Part shown: one piece after another, positions 35,272 to 48,364 of the stretch
Numbering within the stretch: position 1 is the first letter of the stretch
Layout: each line of letters begins with the position of its first letter
The notes under the pieces: model-generated
What the model was told of the DNA's origin: nothing
The model's database searches: none
What the model saw: the letters and a program-made list of their open reading frames with translations, nothing else
Made by a program: the position numbers and the translations under genes
Assembly: GCA_910589415.1 (NCBI GenBank)
Contig: OU342630.1
Span: 28,491,867 to 28,555,866 of the forward strand
Length of the DNA stretch: 64,000 nt
Source: Malachius bipustulatus
Lineage: Eukaryota; Arthropoda; Insecta; Coleoptera; Melyridae
Direction: 5' to 3'

Positions 35272-36960
35272 ATAATAATAATAATAATAAAGAACCTTTA
35301 TTTGTTTGTGTACTGTACATTTTACAATACAAAATTAAACTGGGAGGCGAAGTCTAGCCTGAGCTACTCTACTTAACCTCCAGCCAATGAAATTAACAAC
35401 TTAGGTATTTACTTTAACCAATAATAACAATCACTTCACAACCGCTGCTGAATTTCCAGTAAATAAACTTTATAATGTTTTTTCAAGAAATTTAGGGTAC
35501 GTGTTCTCATAAAACTAGGTATAGCGTTAAATATTTTAACTGCATTGTACGTGAAACATCTCTGAGACCCAGCAAGACGGAATTTGGGTAGCATTAATGT
35601 ATCTGTATATCTAATAAAGCGATGATGCATGTCACCCCTTAGTAACAATTTCTCTTTGAGGTATGCAGGTGTCGATGTATATAAGATTTTGTACACTAAC
35701 GAGCTCATATGATATTTGTAAAGGTTTTCTATTCTCAACCATTTCAGCTCATTTATTTTAGCTGATACTCTGTCATATTTTCGGAGACCAAATACAAATT
35801 TGCAACACGCATTTTGCACTTTTTGAAGGCGATATTTAGTTGATTGGTACAGACATGGAAAATAAAGAACCAGACCATAATTTAGAACAGAAAGCACCAG
35901 ACTCTCGCATAATACCTTTCTCAACCGAAAGCCAAGCAAGTGTCTGTTTCTGTACAACTGCCTCAAAACTAAGTAAGACTTCTTAAGCAGAATCGAGACC
36001 TGCTCATTGAACCGCAGTCTACAATCAAAAATTATACCGAGATTTTTTTGACACCTTGCACTCCTCAATGGCTGATTCCCAACAATCAGCTGCAAGTCCT
36101 CCACATCCGGGCTCGAACCAAACGTCATAACGCTACATTTTTCGGGATTTAGCCTGAGTCCGTGGGCATCAGAAAAGGCTGCCAAAGATGCAATATCATT
36201 ATTCATGCTATTTGAAGCAAACTCCACCATCTGGGAGCTATACGAGAAATAGAGCTGGGTGTCATCCGCAAATGACTGGATACTAACATGTTGTATTGTT
36301 CTTGTACTATCGGCTACATAGATCAGGTAAAGGACCGGTCCCAAGACAGAGCCTTGGGGAACTCCAGACTCCAGATGTAACTGGAGCAAAATCAGAGGAA
36401 GAAGTATAATCGAAAATAACCTTCTGGAAGCGATCTTCCAGATAATGAGTAAAAAAACCACATGAGATGTCATCGAAGCCAAAGTACCGTAGTTTTGCAC
36501 ATAAAAGTCTATGGTCGAGGGTATCAAAGGCCTTTGAATAGTCCAACTGAACCACAGATGTGGCAAGCCCGAGGTCCAGCGACCTAATGATGTGATCTGT
36601 CAGGTTCAACATCGAGGTTGTTGTGCTGTAGCCCTTACGGAATCCCGACTGACTAGTTGGAATTATTTCGGAGTCGACCACGAATTGATAAATTTGCTTA
36701 GACACTACCTTTTCAAGTACTTTAGACAACGAAGGAAGAATACTAACTGGGCGCAGGTCGGAAAAACTCTCAGGATTAGAGACTTTGGGCAGGGGTTTAA
36801 TCAGGGAATATTTCCACTGTTGCGGGAAATATCCAGATTCCAAGCAGCAGTTGATGATATGAGTCAGATAGGGAGCGATCACATTTAAGGAGAACTTTAA
36901 CAACAAAATGTTTTTTACTATTGTCATGCAAGTAGTCATAAAAACCAGAGCACTGAAGTA
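35272..36960 (-). mobile_element. Non-LTR retrotransposon C, 5'-truncated
   Basis: A CR1/L2-like element on the minus strand. The 3' end is AATAAAGGTTCTTTATTATTATT, with a short trinucleotide tail at 35272-35290. The RT covers the interior, and recognisable coding starts near 36945. The family differs from A/B and F. The copy is little degraded apart from one frame change, so it inserted relatively recently. Confidence 0.87.
35436..36939 (-). pseudogene. Reverse transcriptase of non-LTR element C
   Basis: The upstream frame (36939 to about 36370) has IKPLPKVSNPESFSDLRPVS, a QSGFRKGYSTTT block and motif A in VVQLDYSKAFDTLDH. After a one-base shift near 36370 the second frame continues with motif B (SGVPQGSVLGP) and motif C (SFADDTQLYF, both aspartates). 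It goes on with LNPEKCSVMTF, LGIIFDCRLRF, a LNYGLVLYFPC block and the C-terminal block LNFLKKHYKVYLLEIQ, and stops at 35436. The AP endonuclease is absent. The protein end is natural, just before a roughly 160-bp 3' UTR. Confidence 0.93.
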
Positions 36961-38047
36961 ATAAGATTTCCTAACTTTTCAACAACACTGCTAGCAAGCA
37001 ATATTTCAAGTCCGCACAATTATTATTTGAATAACCACTTCAAAACTTATTGGAAAATACAAACTTGCTAGCATGATGTGAAAATTGAATTGAGTTTATC
37101 GACTTTGCTGACCTAATCAGCAGAGGTAATAACAAGGAGAGTGCGAACAGAGGGGCTTCTACTCTGGGGGAGTGTGACTCCAACTCTTGGAGGTAGCGGG
37201 TACTCCGCAAAGTCGTAAGTAAATAAGTAGTGCCGTTATTGTGAAAGTGCTGGTTAAGAAGCTGGCTCTCCGGAACAAAAGCTGTTCGCAGTTTTACAAA
37301 TTGTACAAACAAGCGTTAGGATGATGCGTATGTAAGTACATTTCTACTTTCATAAATTTAGTGTATGTATTTAATGAGCGTTCTTGACCACACTACGGTC
37401 AAATCATATAATATAAATAAAAAGTCCTCAGCAATCGCTAGAGACTTTCAGGGTAGCCGAAGTACTCTTAAGGCCTCCTCAAGGTAGCTCCCCTTCAGGG
37501 TTTTTATTTTATTTTTAATCTCTAATAGTACCAGAGGGCTCCCCTGGATACTAGCGGCGGCTGTAAAGGAACGACTTTAATAGTAAGGACCGTAGTCCAT
37601 TGTAAACATTTTAGTACCCCCCATAGTTATTAACGTATGACTATCAATTATTATTATTAATTTCTTCAAAATTATTTCAACTGTTTAATTTTCTCAATAA
37701 ACTAAATATATATTTTTTTGTAAATCTTTTATTTGTTCTTACCCCCTTTTAACCCTACGAAATAGAGCAACCCCCCCCCCCCCCCCCCCCCGGGCAAAAC
37801 AGGTACATTATATTTTCTACAAATTGTATAAATTTCAATCAGGCGTTTTGAAAAAAAAAACATTTTTTTAGCAAAGTTCATATCATAAAAAATAACAATT
37901 TTTTACTAGTCTGGCGGGCGTTACATGTTTCTTACATATTGCTCAGCCATTTTTTTCACTTTATAATTTTGAGGTGTTCTATCGGGTACCTTTTTTGTCA
38001 TAGGAGCTTAGACTACTAGTGTTTTATTATAAAAACATCACACTGTT
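36961..38047. other. No gene recognised; contains a 21-base C tract
   Basis: A 90-codon minus frame (37312-37040) has no recognisable domain. A run of 21 C lies at 37771-37791, preceded by shorter C runs. Confidence 0.45.
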
Positions 38048-39488
38048 GAATTCATTAGGGCAAACAACTTGTTCAAATAACTTTTCTCAATTAATTCAAA
38101 AAATAAAAGAGATAAAATGAAAGGCCATCCTGTGATATGATTTCAGGTAACTAAATTAATTTACACAGATAAACGATCAAACGAAACAAAATTTGCAATT
38201 AAATGAAAAACAAAGACAAGAAAATTCAACCAAATTGCATTTAATAATAGTTATTTATGCAAAAAGTGCATAAAGTGGTACTTTTTTTGCGACAATCCCA
38301 GAAGTGAAAAAAAGGCACTTTATGCATATGTTGCATACAAAATTTTATCTACGAGTGACTTAAATTAGAACTAAAAGTTATTATTATAAAATAAAAAAAA
38401 AAAAAAAAAATTCCAATGCATTCATATTTTATGTAAGTGTTTCTTTGAAGCTATTAACTTAGCTTTTTTCATCACGTTAGTTCATAAAGGTGACATATTT
38501 CTTAATACACACTTCTTTAGATTTTTTAGGTAGGTACCTACCTAACAGATTTTGTGCAGTCATATTTGATTGAATAATAATTTCTTCTAGTGCGGAAGAT
38601 ATTTCATTCATGGTTAAATGTAAACATAAAATATATAAATTATATAGCCACACATTTGATTGAAAAATAATTACTTCTGGAGTAGAAGATATTTCATTCA
38701 TTGAATCATCTACAATGGTATCCATTTTAGGTAACTAAAAGACGCAAAACACAAAATATTAATTGTACATAGATCTGGCGCTCTGCTAATAAACTGCGAC
38801 GTTTTTCTAGTATTATAGGTGCATGATGTCAACAAGCATTAGGAGTGGTTGGCGTTTAGTATGTAATTCAGCGTTCAGTCCGAACGACCGAGCCGCTCCG
38901 CTCACTACTTCACTATATATATATATTCGTTTGAAATTACAAATTGCAGTCTTACGATACATGTTGTTTAGTTTATTAAATTACATATGATTGGTTTCGT
39001 CGATCATGGGGAAAAGAACGATCTGTAGGATATTCTGATGCGATGTTGACATCATGGTGAAGCATTTGCTTTGAGAGATATAGTCTAGGGAAAACCCCAT
39101 TTAGAACCGTTGATTGGAGCTAGAACTTGCACTCGGCGAGCGTGCAGTAACCTGTCAGATTTAGCGTTAAATAATGAACCGCTACGGCACTTTATTTCAC
39201 CCAAACTACTTTATTTCACTCTTCAAGATAATCATACATTTTATGAACTAAGAACCGTCTAAAAAAGTGCATTTTATGAATCACTCGTAGATAAATGTGA
39301 TTTATTGAAACAAAAATATGATAAAAATCATCTTATCAAACTCACCGTTTCGATTTTTATTGAACCTTCATGCATAATTTATCACAGGGCTGGACTCTCA
39401 TTTGTTTGACTGTCAAAGACCGTATCTCTTTTATTTTTGACTTGATTGAGAAAAGTAATTTGAAAAAGTTGTTTGCCTTAATGAATTC
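38048..39488. mobile_element. Foldback-type element FB7
   Basis: GAATTCATTAGGGCAAACAAC (38048) returns inverted as GTTGTTTGCCTTAATGAATTC ending at 39488. The arms pair through TTTCTCAATTAA and AAAATAAAAGAGAT to about 38120/39424. Inside, TTTATCTACGAGTGA (38344) pairs with TCACTCGTAGATAAA (39281), and AAAGTGC/GCACTTTAT pairs repeat. It seems to be one element with another palindrome nested in it. No coding sequence. Confidence 0.7.
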
Positions 39489-39655
39489 TACAGGGTGTTA
39501 AAAGAAATGACTCAACACAAAAATCACCCTGGACAACCTAATTATTAACTAACAGCTTACCTATTACCTACGTTTCATTTACGATAAATCAAACGGCGTG
39601 TTTTAAAACTATCAACTTTCACCCCAATTCATATACACGGTGCTCATATTATTAT
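39489..39655. repeat. Left terminus of a CAGGGTG element
   Basis: TACAGGGTGTTAAAAGAAATG at 39489 directly follows FB7. It may be the left end of the same insertion as FB8 or a separate truncated copy. Confidence 0.4.
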
Positions 39656-40349
39656 CTGGAGACATTCAAATATATTAAAAAGTATATCGCACCTCTTAGG
39701 AGTGGGGGCAACAACTTTTGCAATCATAATGAGAACCTGCTTTTTTTATTGAAGATTCGGATTTTACAAGTGAAAACACGTATAGAAAATTGCTGCTCCC
39801 TCCTCGGCCAAGCAGGTGAGAGCGAAGGGAAATTTGAAATTTTGGATAAAAACTTTTATTTTTTATTCCAGATTCGGATTTTATGGCTAAAAATAAGTAG
39901 AGTTTGTTTTTGGTTCAATTTCAATATTATGAAGAGAAAATCGAAATAAAATAGGTCATTTAATCGATTACAGCGCCATCTGTTGTAAATCGAATAAAAT
40001 ATTTCAGAGAAATACTTCATATTTTTGGTCTCAAAACCGGAATCTGCAATAAAAAAAAATCAGAATTCCTAACAAAAATTTTAAATTTACCAGATCCTCC
40101 TCCCGTCTCACCTGAAGGAAGGGGGGAGAAGGCGGTAATTTCCTATGTGTTCTCACCCGGCAAATCCGATTTTGCAATAAAAAATGTGGGTTCTCATTTA
40201 AGATTGCAAAGTTGACCCCATCCCTAGGGCATGGGGGTAGGTTATTGGTCAATTTTGGTATCATGAATGTCGCACTTCCAGACGGACAACTTTTATTATC
40301 CACTTTTTTGATTGGCTGCGTAGTTTTTGTTACATTTGAATGTCTCCAG
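39656..40349. mobile_element. Foldback element FB8
   Basis: CTGGAGACATTCAAAT (39656) returns inverted at 40334-40349. The arms continue through GCAATCATAATGAGAACC/GGGTTCTCATTTAAGATTGC and through the TTTTATT-GATTCGGATTTT blocks. The loop holds two more copies of the GATTCGGATTTTA motif. No coding sequence. Confidence 0.75.
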
Positions 40350-40830
40350 ACAAAATGTTCAGCCTCTATTTTCAGATCTCAGATATTTTCATATCTATGA
40401 GTATAGAAAAAAATACCGGAATGGGGAGGGGGGAGAGTAGTAGGATAAAAAGTCAAATTGAGGCTTAAAAGATTTGAAAAAATATAGGTATATTTCGAAA
40501 AAATTAGATTCGAAATATATATTTTTTAATTATAAATTTCATCCCCTATAACCGCACTTACAGTTCACAATGTATCACACTGCAAGTATATTAGAAACTA
40601 TAAATTTTCACCCCACTTTTAGGGTATTCGGAAAAATCCGGACTATACATTTTCAGCATATAAAAACGGTATAAAAAATAATGACCAGAATGGTAAATGG
40701 TAATAAGAAAGCATGCTCAAAAAACATGATAGATAAAAAAATAAAAATTTGTTCAAAAAAAAATTGTATGAGTTATGAATTTTAGTCCATTAGAGAGATA
40801 AGGTACTGTTATGAAAAATTAGGTTCACCT
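40350..40830. other. No gene recognised
   Basis: AT-rich, with a GGGGAGGGGGGAG run at 40422-40434. Confidence 0.4.
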
Positions 40831-41286
40831 AAAGCTGCGTACTCATTAGAGCATTTGCTCCGAACGAGCGCGCCGAACAGAGCAGAGCCGAGCATTCGGG
40901 GCGTTTATATTTTTCACTTAGTTTGGCAGTAGAGCTGGTTAATCCCGTCCAGACTGAACGCGAACATCCTTTGATGTACCGACAGAGCTCGGATCGGTCT
41001 GAGCACGTTCGCCGAACAACCTGAGCGTGCTTGGCTCTGTTCGGATGCCCGTCCACATCTGAGCGGTTCAGCTCTGTTCGGGGCGCTCGTTCGGGGCTCG
41101 TGCTCTAGTGAGTACGCAGCTTTAAACCAGCTCTACTGCCGAACTAAGTGCCTACGAACAACTGGATCAGTGCCGAACCGAATGCTCGTTCGGGGCTCGG
41201 GTGAAAAATATAAACGCCACGAATGCTCGGCTCTGCTCTGTTCGGCGCGCTCGTTCGAAGCAAATGCTCTAATGAGTACGCAGCTT
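40831..41286. mobile_element. CG-rich inverted-repeat element with nested copy
   Basis: The outer ends AAAGCTGCGTACTCATTAGAG (left) and CTCTAATGAGTACGCAGCTT (right) are inverted. The arms share CGAACGAGCGCGCCGAACAGAG, GGCGTTTATATTTTTCAC and CAGTAGAGCTGGTT. The right arm begins at about 41125. Between the arms, 40941-41124 is a second CG-rich unit ending GTGAGTACGCAGCTTTA. High CG in an AT-rich background and GAACGAGC-type repeats make it stand out. Non-autonomous DNA transposon; class not determined. Confidence 0.75.
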
Positions 41287-41525
41287 ATTGATTAAAGTTT
41301 GGATTTCATTTGAAGATTTTAACAAATAAAAATTATTAGTACAGTTCATCGGTTATTTATTGGCGGAGAATTCTCTGAATTAATCTGGACTGATAGCAAA
41401 AATATTGATTCAGGCAGTGGCGTGCAAAAAATTATGCTTATAACTCTCACTATGGACAAAATCTTGTTAATTTTCACCTGATAATATTCAATATCAACCA
41501 TGCCGCCTATGGCAGGTGCAATTGG

Positions 41526-41636
41526 ATGAACGTTCCGACAGAGCTCGGATCGGTCTGAGCACGTTCGCCGAACAACCAGAGCTCTGTTCGGGGCGCTCGT
41601 TCGGGGCTCGTGCTCTAGTGAGTACGCAGCTTTAAA
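41526..41636. repeat. Third, partial copy of the CG-rich inverted-repeat unit
   Basis: CGACAGAGCTCGGATCGGTC through GTGAGTACGCAGCTTTA repeats 40980-41124 with an internal deletion. Only the right end is present. Confidence 0.75.
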
Positions 41637-43732
41637 TGATAAACACTCATTATCGAGACAATCACAAAGATAAGAGCGAACAAAAAATCGAATGTTCAGG
41701 GAGATCCATGCAAAAGTGTTAAATTATTTCTGTTCTCTATACATTTAGATAGGACTTTTTTGAATCACGAGTATACCGATAAAAATTTTATTGCTTATCA
41801 ATTTTCAAGAATTCTCCGCCAATAAATAATCGATGAGCTGTATTTAATTATTAAAAATGTCAAAAAATAAATTATGGATTGTTAAAAAAAAAATGAGGAG
41901 TAAAAAAAAAGTGAATGGAGGTTGTTGATAGCCACGGAGAGAGAATAAATTAGATAGAAGAATTAGAAGATTTTGGAAGCGGACTGTCAAGGAAAAAAGT
42001 AAGAAAAGTAAAAATAATTATTTGGAAGGAAAAAGGAGAAGAACAAAGAGATAGCTAACGAGGAGAATTAATTAAAGAGATTGAAATTGAGAAGAGCGTG
42101 TGTCAGAAAAGGTAAAAAGGGTGAAAGTAGTTTTTTTGGAAGCACAAAAGAGAAGAAAAAATAGATAGCGAAGAGAACGTGAAAAAGTCGGAAGGGGATA
42201 AATTATAGAGAGGATCAACTTTATTGATTATACTTAAGAAAGGAAGGAGAAGAGGAAAGAAGAAAAGAAGCAGCGAGAGACGAGGAAATTGACAGAGAGA
42301 GTTGGGATATCAGGAAAAGGAGAAGCGAGACAGCGAGACACATAGTGTGAGGGATATTGTAAGATTTTGATGTTATAATTAATTTTAAATTATTAAGTGT
42401 AGTTTTAACAAAATTTTGAATCAGAGAGCTCGAGATAGGTTTTTTTTGTAATTTTCTGTAAAACATATTCTGTCAAGTAATAAATTAGATATTTGTTAAA
42501 AAAGATTTCAAATTTGAATTAAAATTAAATTAAATCAAAATTTTTTGCAACTGAACCCAACTGGGAAAGAGAGTGCGCTCAAAAAATCATTACAATTTTA
42601 TTTTGTTTATGGTATAATTTTTTTAAATAGAATTAATTATAAGAAATAAGGAAAGGGGGGAAAGGAATACCATAACAGTACCTACTGTATTGATCTGCAT
42701 CTGAAAATTAACAAAAAAAAAAAAAAAAAACTGGAGAAAAGCATAACATATTATGAGCATTAGAATTAAATCAAGAATGATCTGTTCAAGATTTATGCAT
42801 AAAACACTTTTACAATGAGAGGTAAAAAGATCAGAACCCTTGACATCATGGAGGAGATAAAAAATGAGAATAGATTAGTGTGACCACCTGTTCACATATC
42901 TAACAGTGACGGGCGAAATTACCTTTCTAAAATTCTCTAAGTAATTTTAGGAACTCCGAAGACGTTTCACAACGGACGCGTATACCGGCTCTTATGTTCC
43001 AGTTCTCACAGTTCATAAAACAAATTACCTCTTTAAACTGTTGTCAATCAAGATCGTCTAGCTGCGGTTTCATCTCTTGAAGAAGCGGCTTCGAAATTTA
43101 ATTGGCATCAGGCATGAAATTTTTGAATTTTAGACACAATATTATGAGTGCCGTAAATCCAGTTATGATGTGCATTTATTTCATGCAGAGGCGTCGTTGA
43201 TCTGTAAATAATGGAGGTAATAAAAAACACCCAACCAGATAATTGGAGGTAATGTTATTATTAAGAACGAATTAGATTGTAAATATCACTAGATAATTTA
43301 ATACTGATTGATTTGGTAATTTAAAGGTTTCTTAATTTTTTATGAAACTTTTTCATTAACATTTTAATGTAATTTATTATTGTTTAATATTAATTTCACA
43401 CCAATCTTAGAATGATGTATATTTTATTATAATGATATAAAAAACATCATTCTCTTAATGAGTTAAAATCTTTATCAAGAATCTGGATACAAAAGATCAT
43501 AGATTTAAATACATCTTACTCTAATTTCTTCATTCGCACATCACCATAAAATTTATTTATATGTTATACCTAATACATAGTCGAACTGACAAGCAACAAA
43601 ATCGACTTGATACAGATCTTAAAAAATACCATATTATATTATTGAGTCTTATAGCATTACAGAATATTAGGTGGAAGGTAAAAAGTAACAAAAATTACAA
43701 TACAATCGAATATCAGCAATAAAATCAAAATA
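41637..43732. other. No gene recognised; A/G-rich stretch
   Basis: 41890-42340 is strongly purine-rich on the plus strand (many GAGAA, GGAAG, AGAAGA units). A run of A at 42713-42730 follows. No coding signal. Confidence 0.45.
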
Positions 43733-44416
43733 TACAGGGTGCACCGTACATATCCTTCTCTATATTGCTCTATATCTCCTAACGCTAACAAATACAGGGT
43801 CGGTTAAACAAGACCAAAGAAGCGCAACTTTTAATTTTGTGGCCATCTCGAATCAGTCAACACATACAAAATATCTGTGACCGTTCCTGAAATATCCTAA
43901 AAAAACTGAAAAATCGAAATTGCTTATTTTTGCCATATCTTTCTTATTATTGGAAATTGATAAATAATTTTTTGTTGGCTAGCATAATTCGGCAAGAGCT
44001 ATCCATCTGTCATTACAAAAATTTTCAAGGCCGACTAGATCCAAGAGTTTTCACAGTCAACTTTCGTTTTTCTTATGGTCGCCATATTATTTTTTATGTC
44101 GTTAGATATGACAATAATGGAAACCAAAAGTCAATAAACTTAAAAAAAAATCTAAAATAATAATTCTTCTTTTTTCAAAGAAAAACCTAAAAAAAATCGT
44201 CGAAAAACGTCAGCATTGGTAAAATACGCCGAAATAGTGCTTGCCTTATAGTTTTTTAAATTATCTATGAAATTCGGTCTAAAAAGTTTGTTTTTTTGTA
44301 AATAAAAAAGAAGAATAATTTTTTTTTTTGAATCTATTTTTTGAAGTTTGAAATTTTTTGGTTTTTATGATTTTTTTTATATCGAACAACATAAAAAACA
44401 ATATGGTGGCCATAAT
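43733..44416. mobile_element. Truncated foldback element related to FB3
   Basis: It starts TACAGGGTGCACCGTAC and then a second TACAGGGTCGGTTAAAC. It carries the FB3 arm sequence (CATCTGTCATTACAAAAATTTTCAAG, AGAGTTTTCACAGTCAACTTTC, CTTATGGTCGCCATATTA). The inverted arm begins at about 44280 and is cut off at ATATGGTGGCCATAA (44416), where a non-LTR fragment starts. Confidence 0.7.
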
Positions 44417-45237
44417 GTGGTACCGATTTACACACCCTCGAAGTCATCATTATCTTCCTTGGTTTGATAAGACCATCATAGAGAAAATTAAGTTAAAGGA
44501 CAAACATCGCAGATTATACGGTAAATTTGGTAGGACTTCTGATTATGCTACATTTAGATTTCTCAGGAGTAAGATTAAGTGTTTTTGCAGAACAGCGTTT
44601 ATGAACTATATGGATGCTATTGACGGCGATATATCAACACATCCTCAACACTTTTGGTCGTGCATTAATACTAAGCGCTTGTCCACATGTATCCCAGGTG
44701 TCTTAACTGATCAGGATGGTAATGTTTTCGATAGTCCTCAGCACATTGTGGACGGATTCGCTGATTACTTTGCGAGTGTTTTTGGGCCTTGGCCACAGAA
44801 TCCCAATATATCGACTCAGTCAAATGGCAGTTTACACATTGACATTTCATTTTTTTCGGTGACTGACATGAGCTAGCACTTTGTAAACTTAGGAATGCTC
44901 CAACTTCAGGTCCTGACGGGATTCCTGCATTTCTGTTGAAAGATTGCTCGGCAATATTTACTGAGCTACTTTTACATTTGTATAATAGAATTCTGTTCAC
45001 ATCGAGATTTCCTCCAATTTGGCGACTGGCAAGGGTCTGCCCCGTGTTGAAGGATGGTGACGCGGCGATGGTCTCCAACTATAGAGCCATATCTATTTTA
45101 AGCAATTTTGCGAAGGTCTTCGAGATGGCTTTGTATACTCGCATATTTCCAATGGTAAAAAACATAATTTCAGCTAATCAGCATGGCTTCTATCCGGGTA
45201 GATGGTCTCACACGACCCCTCATGTCCCGACAAAGTA
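44417..45237 (+). pseudogene. Non-LTR reverse transcriptase remnant D
   Basis: Plus-strand linker and N-terminal RT. The first frame (to 44876) has a YLPWFDKTIIEKIKLKDKHR linker block, FWSCIN, and SPQHIVDGFADYFASVF. After a frame change near 44865 a second frame has SGPDGIPAFLLKDC, WRLARVCPVLKDGD, VSNYRAISILSNFAKVFE and ANQHGFYPGR. It breaks off before motif A, so no catalytic aspartate is present. The structure parallels element B and suggests a related family. Both ends are truncated, and it interrupts the inverted arm of the FB3 relative. Confidence 0.85.
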
Positions 45238-46599
45238 AACGGGTTCACCTCAGAAACTGTGATGAAGTCGTAGTGCAGGGTTGGAGTTATTGAAGAAATC
45301 ATGCTAAAATACATTGATTCAAAATAAGCTATTTTTTTATTGCAAGCGCGTTAATTAAGGTGATGTAACATCAATTTTTAAGCCTTTGAAGTATTTATTT
45401 CATATTATAGTAGTTATACTTTAGGGTGCCGTTCTATTCACCGCCTGGAAATGTTGTTGAATCTAATAATAATTGATTCAGGGACTTCAGATAAAGAAAC
45501 TTTATGCCAAAATGAGGCTATTAATCTCTACGCTCTTCAAATATAACTGGTAATTACGGTACTAAGTACCTATGTAAAAATAAATATACACATCAGTAGC
45601 TGTTTATAAGTGTCCATTTGATATAATTCAATGCAGTTTAATGATCCTAATATGCTACCAAAAGTTCATGGCATGAGACTGTGAATAAGAAACGATTCAT
45701 ATTTAAAAATATGGGGTCATTGCAAAATAGTGAAATGCATGCATAATGCAATTATAGTGAATCTTCTTAGTATAGTTTGCGTCTAAATTGGACGGAGACA
45801 TAAAGCACATGCGATCATATCATGCAGATAAACGTTTTTGCAGGAGCCGATAAGCAACGTAGAAACAACTAACCCAGATTTTATTTCAGATATAAATAAC
45901 AAAAATCTGCATGTTCGCAATTCCCACGCAGATGATGATACAATTTATAAAAATTCCATCTACATGCGCAATCAAAAACTGCTCGTATCATAATAAAATA
46001 TTATTAAACCATATATAAGAACAGCTAGTTTCACGGAAGCCGTTCTATATTACCTAGGTAGGTAGGTAGGCACTTCACCAACGGGTCCTGGGTTCAGGTC
46101 ATTTCGTATTATCAACATGTAAACTACAACCAATTAGGTGTGTGCAAGTCATGACTGGAATCGTAATAAATCTTTCTGTAAGCACATATCCACGAGCTTT
46201 CCAAAACGCATTGCGGTTTTTAGATATATCAATTTTTCGCTGCCGAGTTTTTATTGTCGTCAAGTTTCTCCGAAAACAGTTTATTGTCAAGGAAATGGGA
46301 ATGGAATTTCTTGAATACACTTCATAAAATGAGACATTCGATGTGAACGATAAAGGATTATAGAAAAAGTGAAAGTAATTCAAAATGTCGTACCCGATGC
46401 ATCTGCCTATGATTGACCTGTTTAAAATATAACCAAATTATTTAACTGTATGCTATTTTTCATTAGTATTCAATGCATAGGTATAGAATAGAAGATACAA
46501 AAAAAATAGATCCACGAAAGACTATGATCTTTTTAAAATTGATCGTACACAAGTCAAAAGGCTTACCATTCTGGCATAGAATGTATTCGTACGTACGAG
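45238..46599. other. No gene recognised
   Basis: Unique AT-rich sequence. A GGTA tetranucleotide run (CCTAGGTAGGTAGGTAGGC) lies at 46053-46071. Confidence 0.4.
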
Positions 46600-47160
46600 T
46601 GAGGAGGCTATTTCTAATGATCCTGCTAAAATATTATGGTCATTATGTTAAAGTCCGGAAATCTTGTACACGAATACCGGGTGAACTCAGCTTTGAGGGT
46701 GTCACGATGTCTGACCCACAGACAATAGTAGATGCTTTTGCTTCGTATTTTGGGGGTGTATATGTCTACTCTAACCCTTTGCTACCTAATCGCCGCTGAT
46801 TTGCCGTGAGATTGTGATTGTGTTTTTATTTATTGCGTTACAGATGAAGAGATACTTACGGTGTTAATGGGGTCGTCTAATAAGATGACAGTGGATTCGA
46901 TGGTTTACCAAGTTTTGTATTAAAGGACTGTGCATAGATCTTTGTGACTCCCTTGAGATTAATCTTTAACTTAATTCTTCGCACTGCCAAATTCCCCTTA
47001 CTTTGGAAGCAAGCCTCTGTCATCTCCGTTTTCAAAAAGTGTGTCACCGCGATTCAAGACTACAGACTCATCTCTATAATATGCAATTTTTCTTAAATAT
47101 TTGAATCCTTGGTTTACAAGCAGTTGTATTATGCAGTGAGGGGACGCAGAAAAAAAAAAT
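46600..47160 (+). pseudogene. Non-LTR reverse transcriptase remnant E
   Basis: A heavily decayed plus-strand fragment. The readable frame 46620-46797 has a KVRKSCTRIPGELSFEGVTM block and SDPQTIVDAFASYFGGVYV, matching the linker of elements B and D. Beyond it, broken frames still show EILTVLMGSSNK, an L.LWKQASVISVFKKC-like block and YRLISIICNFS, the start of the RT palm, with several stops. No catalytic motif remains. Confidence 0.75.
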
Positions 47161-48364
47161 CAGTTTGTTATCTTGGATAAAAAAAGTTGACCACAAAGCC
47201 AGAGCGATTTTGTAATCGAATATTAATTTTATTGTTTCTGAATACTGCTAATGTCAAAAATGTTCCATTGGTCTCCTTAATAACCTTCAAATTTTACTTG
47301 TCATTTTTAGTGTCATAATGTTCGATTTTACAACGCAGAATAAGCTAATACGACCTTGGCAGACTATTTAGAAAATAATCCAAGTGTATATAACTCTGCT
47401 ATGAAAGTTTTGTTTAAAATATAGTCACGCCCACGTAAGTTATGATAAGGAAACCTGCTACAATTAGCTGAAATTTTCGTAATATGTTATAACTTTGATG
47501 TATAGAAATTTTATATAACAAGTCTGGATCGGTCTTAACACAACAAAAGTTTACCGCATTTCGAAAACACGCTGACTTAATAACAAATTGTGTGAATTTT
47601 TAGGAGGTTGTACGTCCATGGAAATACTAACGTTTTTTGAAGTTAATTTGACATTCCCAACTGGGGCATCCTGTAACTGCTCTGTCACTGCTTTTACTTA
47701 AAGAAATAATTCTTTTTCTTTTACAGCGAATTATTTCACCAAATTCGTGGTATGCAAGGATCAAAAACACCCAGTTCTATTTATTCAATAATCACCTCTA
47801 TTTATTCAGTCGCTATACAAGTAATCGCACTCTTCCGATTGACAAAATCCTATTTATACTTCCCCGAAACTTATGAAATTTTTATCAAATCAAAAAATTC
47901 ACAAAAATTCAGCTTACTGTTCATTATTTTTTATTCAATGAACGTTGAGACCTTTATTTAGATAGTATGTGTTTCTACTAACTGTATGTCTATAAGTCCA
48001 ACATGAAGATAGGTTAAAATAATTGAGTTCAAATCGGTCAATATGAGAAGTTTGAAACGAAATACGATCTAGGTATAGTTGGACCAGATATACTTATGTC
48101 GTTTTATCAATTTTTGGATTATTGAAATATTGTTGAATATTACAGTTTAACAATTAGATCATTTCGTTATATCTCTTGGTCGACTATACCTAACATTTAT
48201 CTGTTATTTTGTCTATCTATGGAACAAAAATGAGTTCGGAGATGGTAAATTTTTGAAGTTAGCAACATTTTTATTCCGTAAGCTTTCTCTTATCGGTAAT
48301 GCTGAGAGAGGTTGATAAACTTTGAGACAATAAATATCCACCTTCTACCTACAAGTAATTAAAT
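47161..48364. other. No gene recognised
   Basis: AT-rich unique sequence; short frames only. Confidence 0.4.

Noticed and set aside
37771..37791. Poly-C tract as a telomeric or regulatory element
   Set aside because: Simple homopolymer. No telomere-like repeat or structural context, and length may be an assembly artefact.
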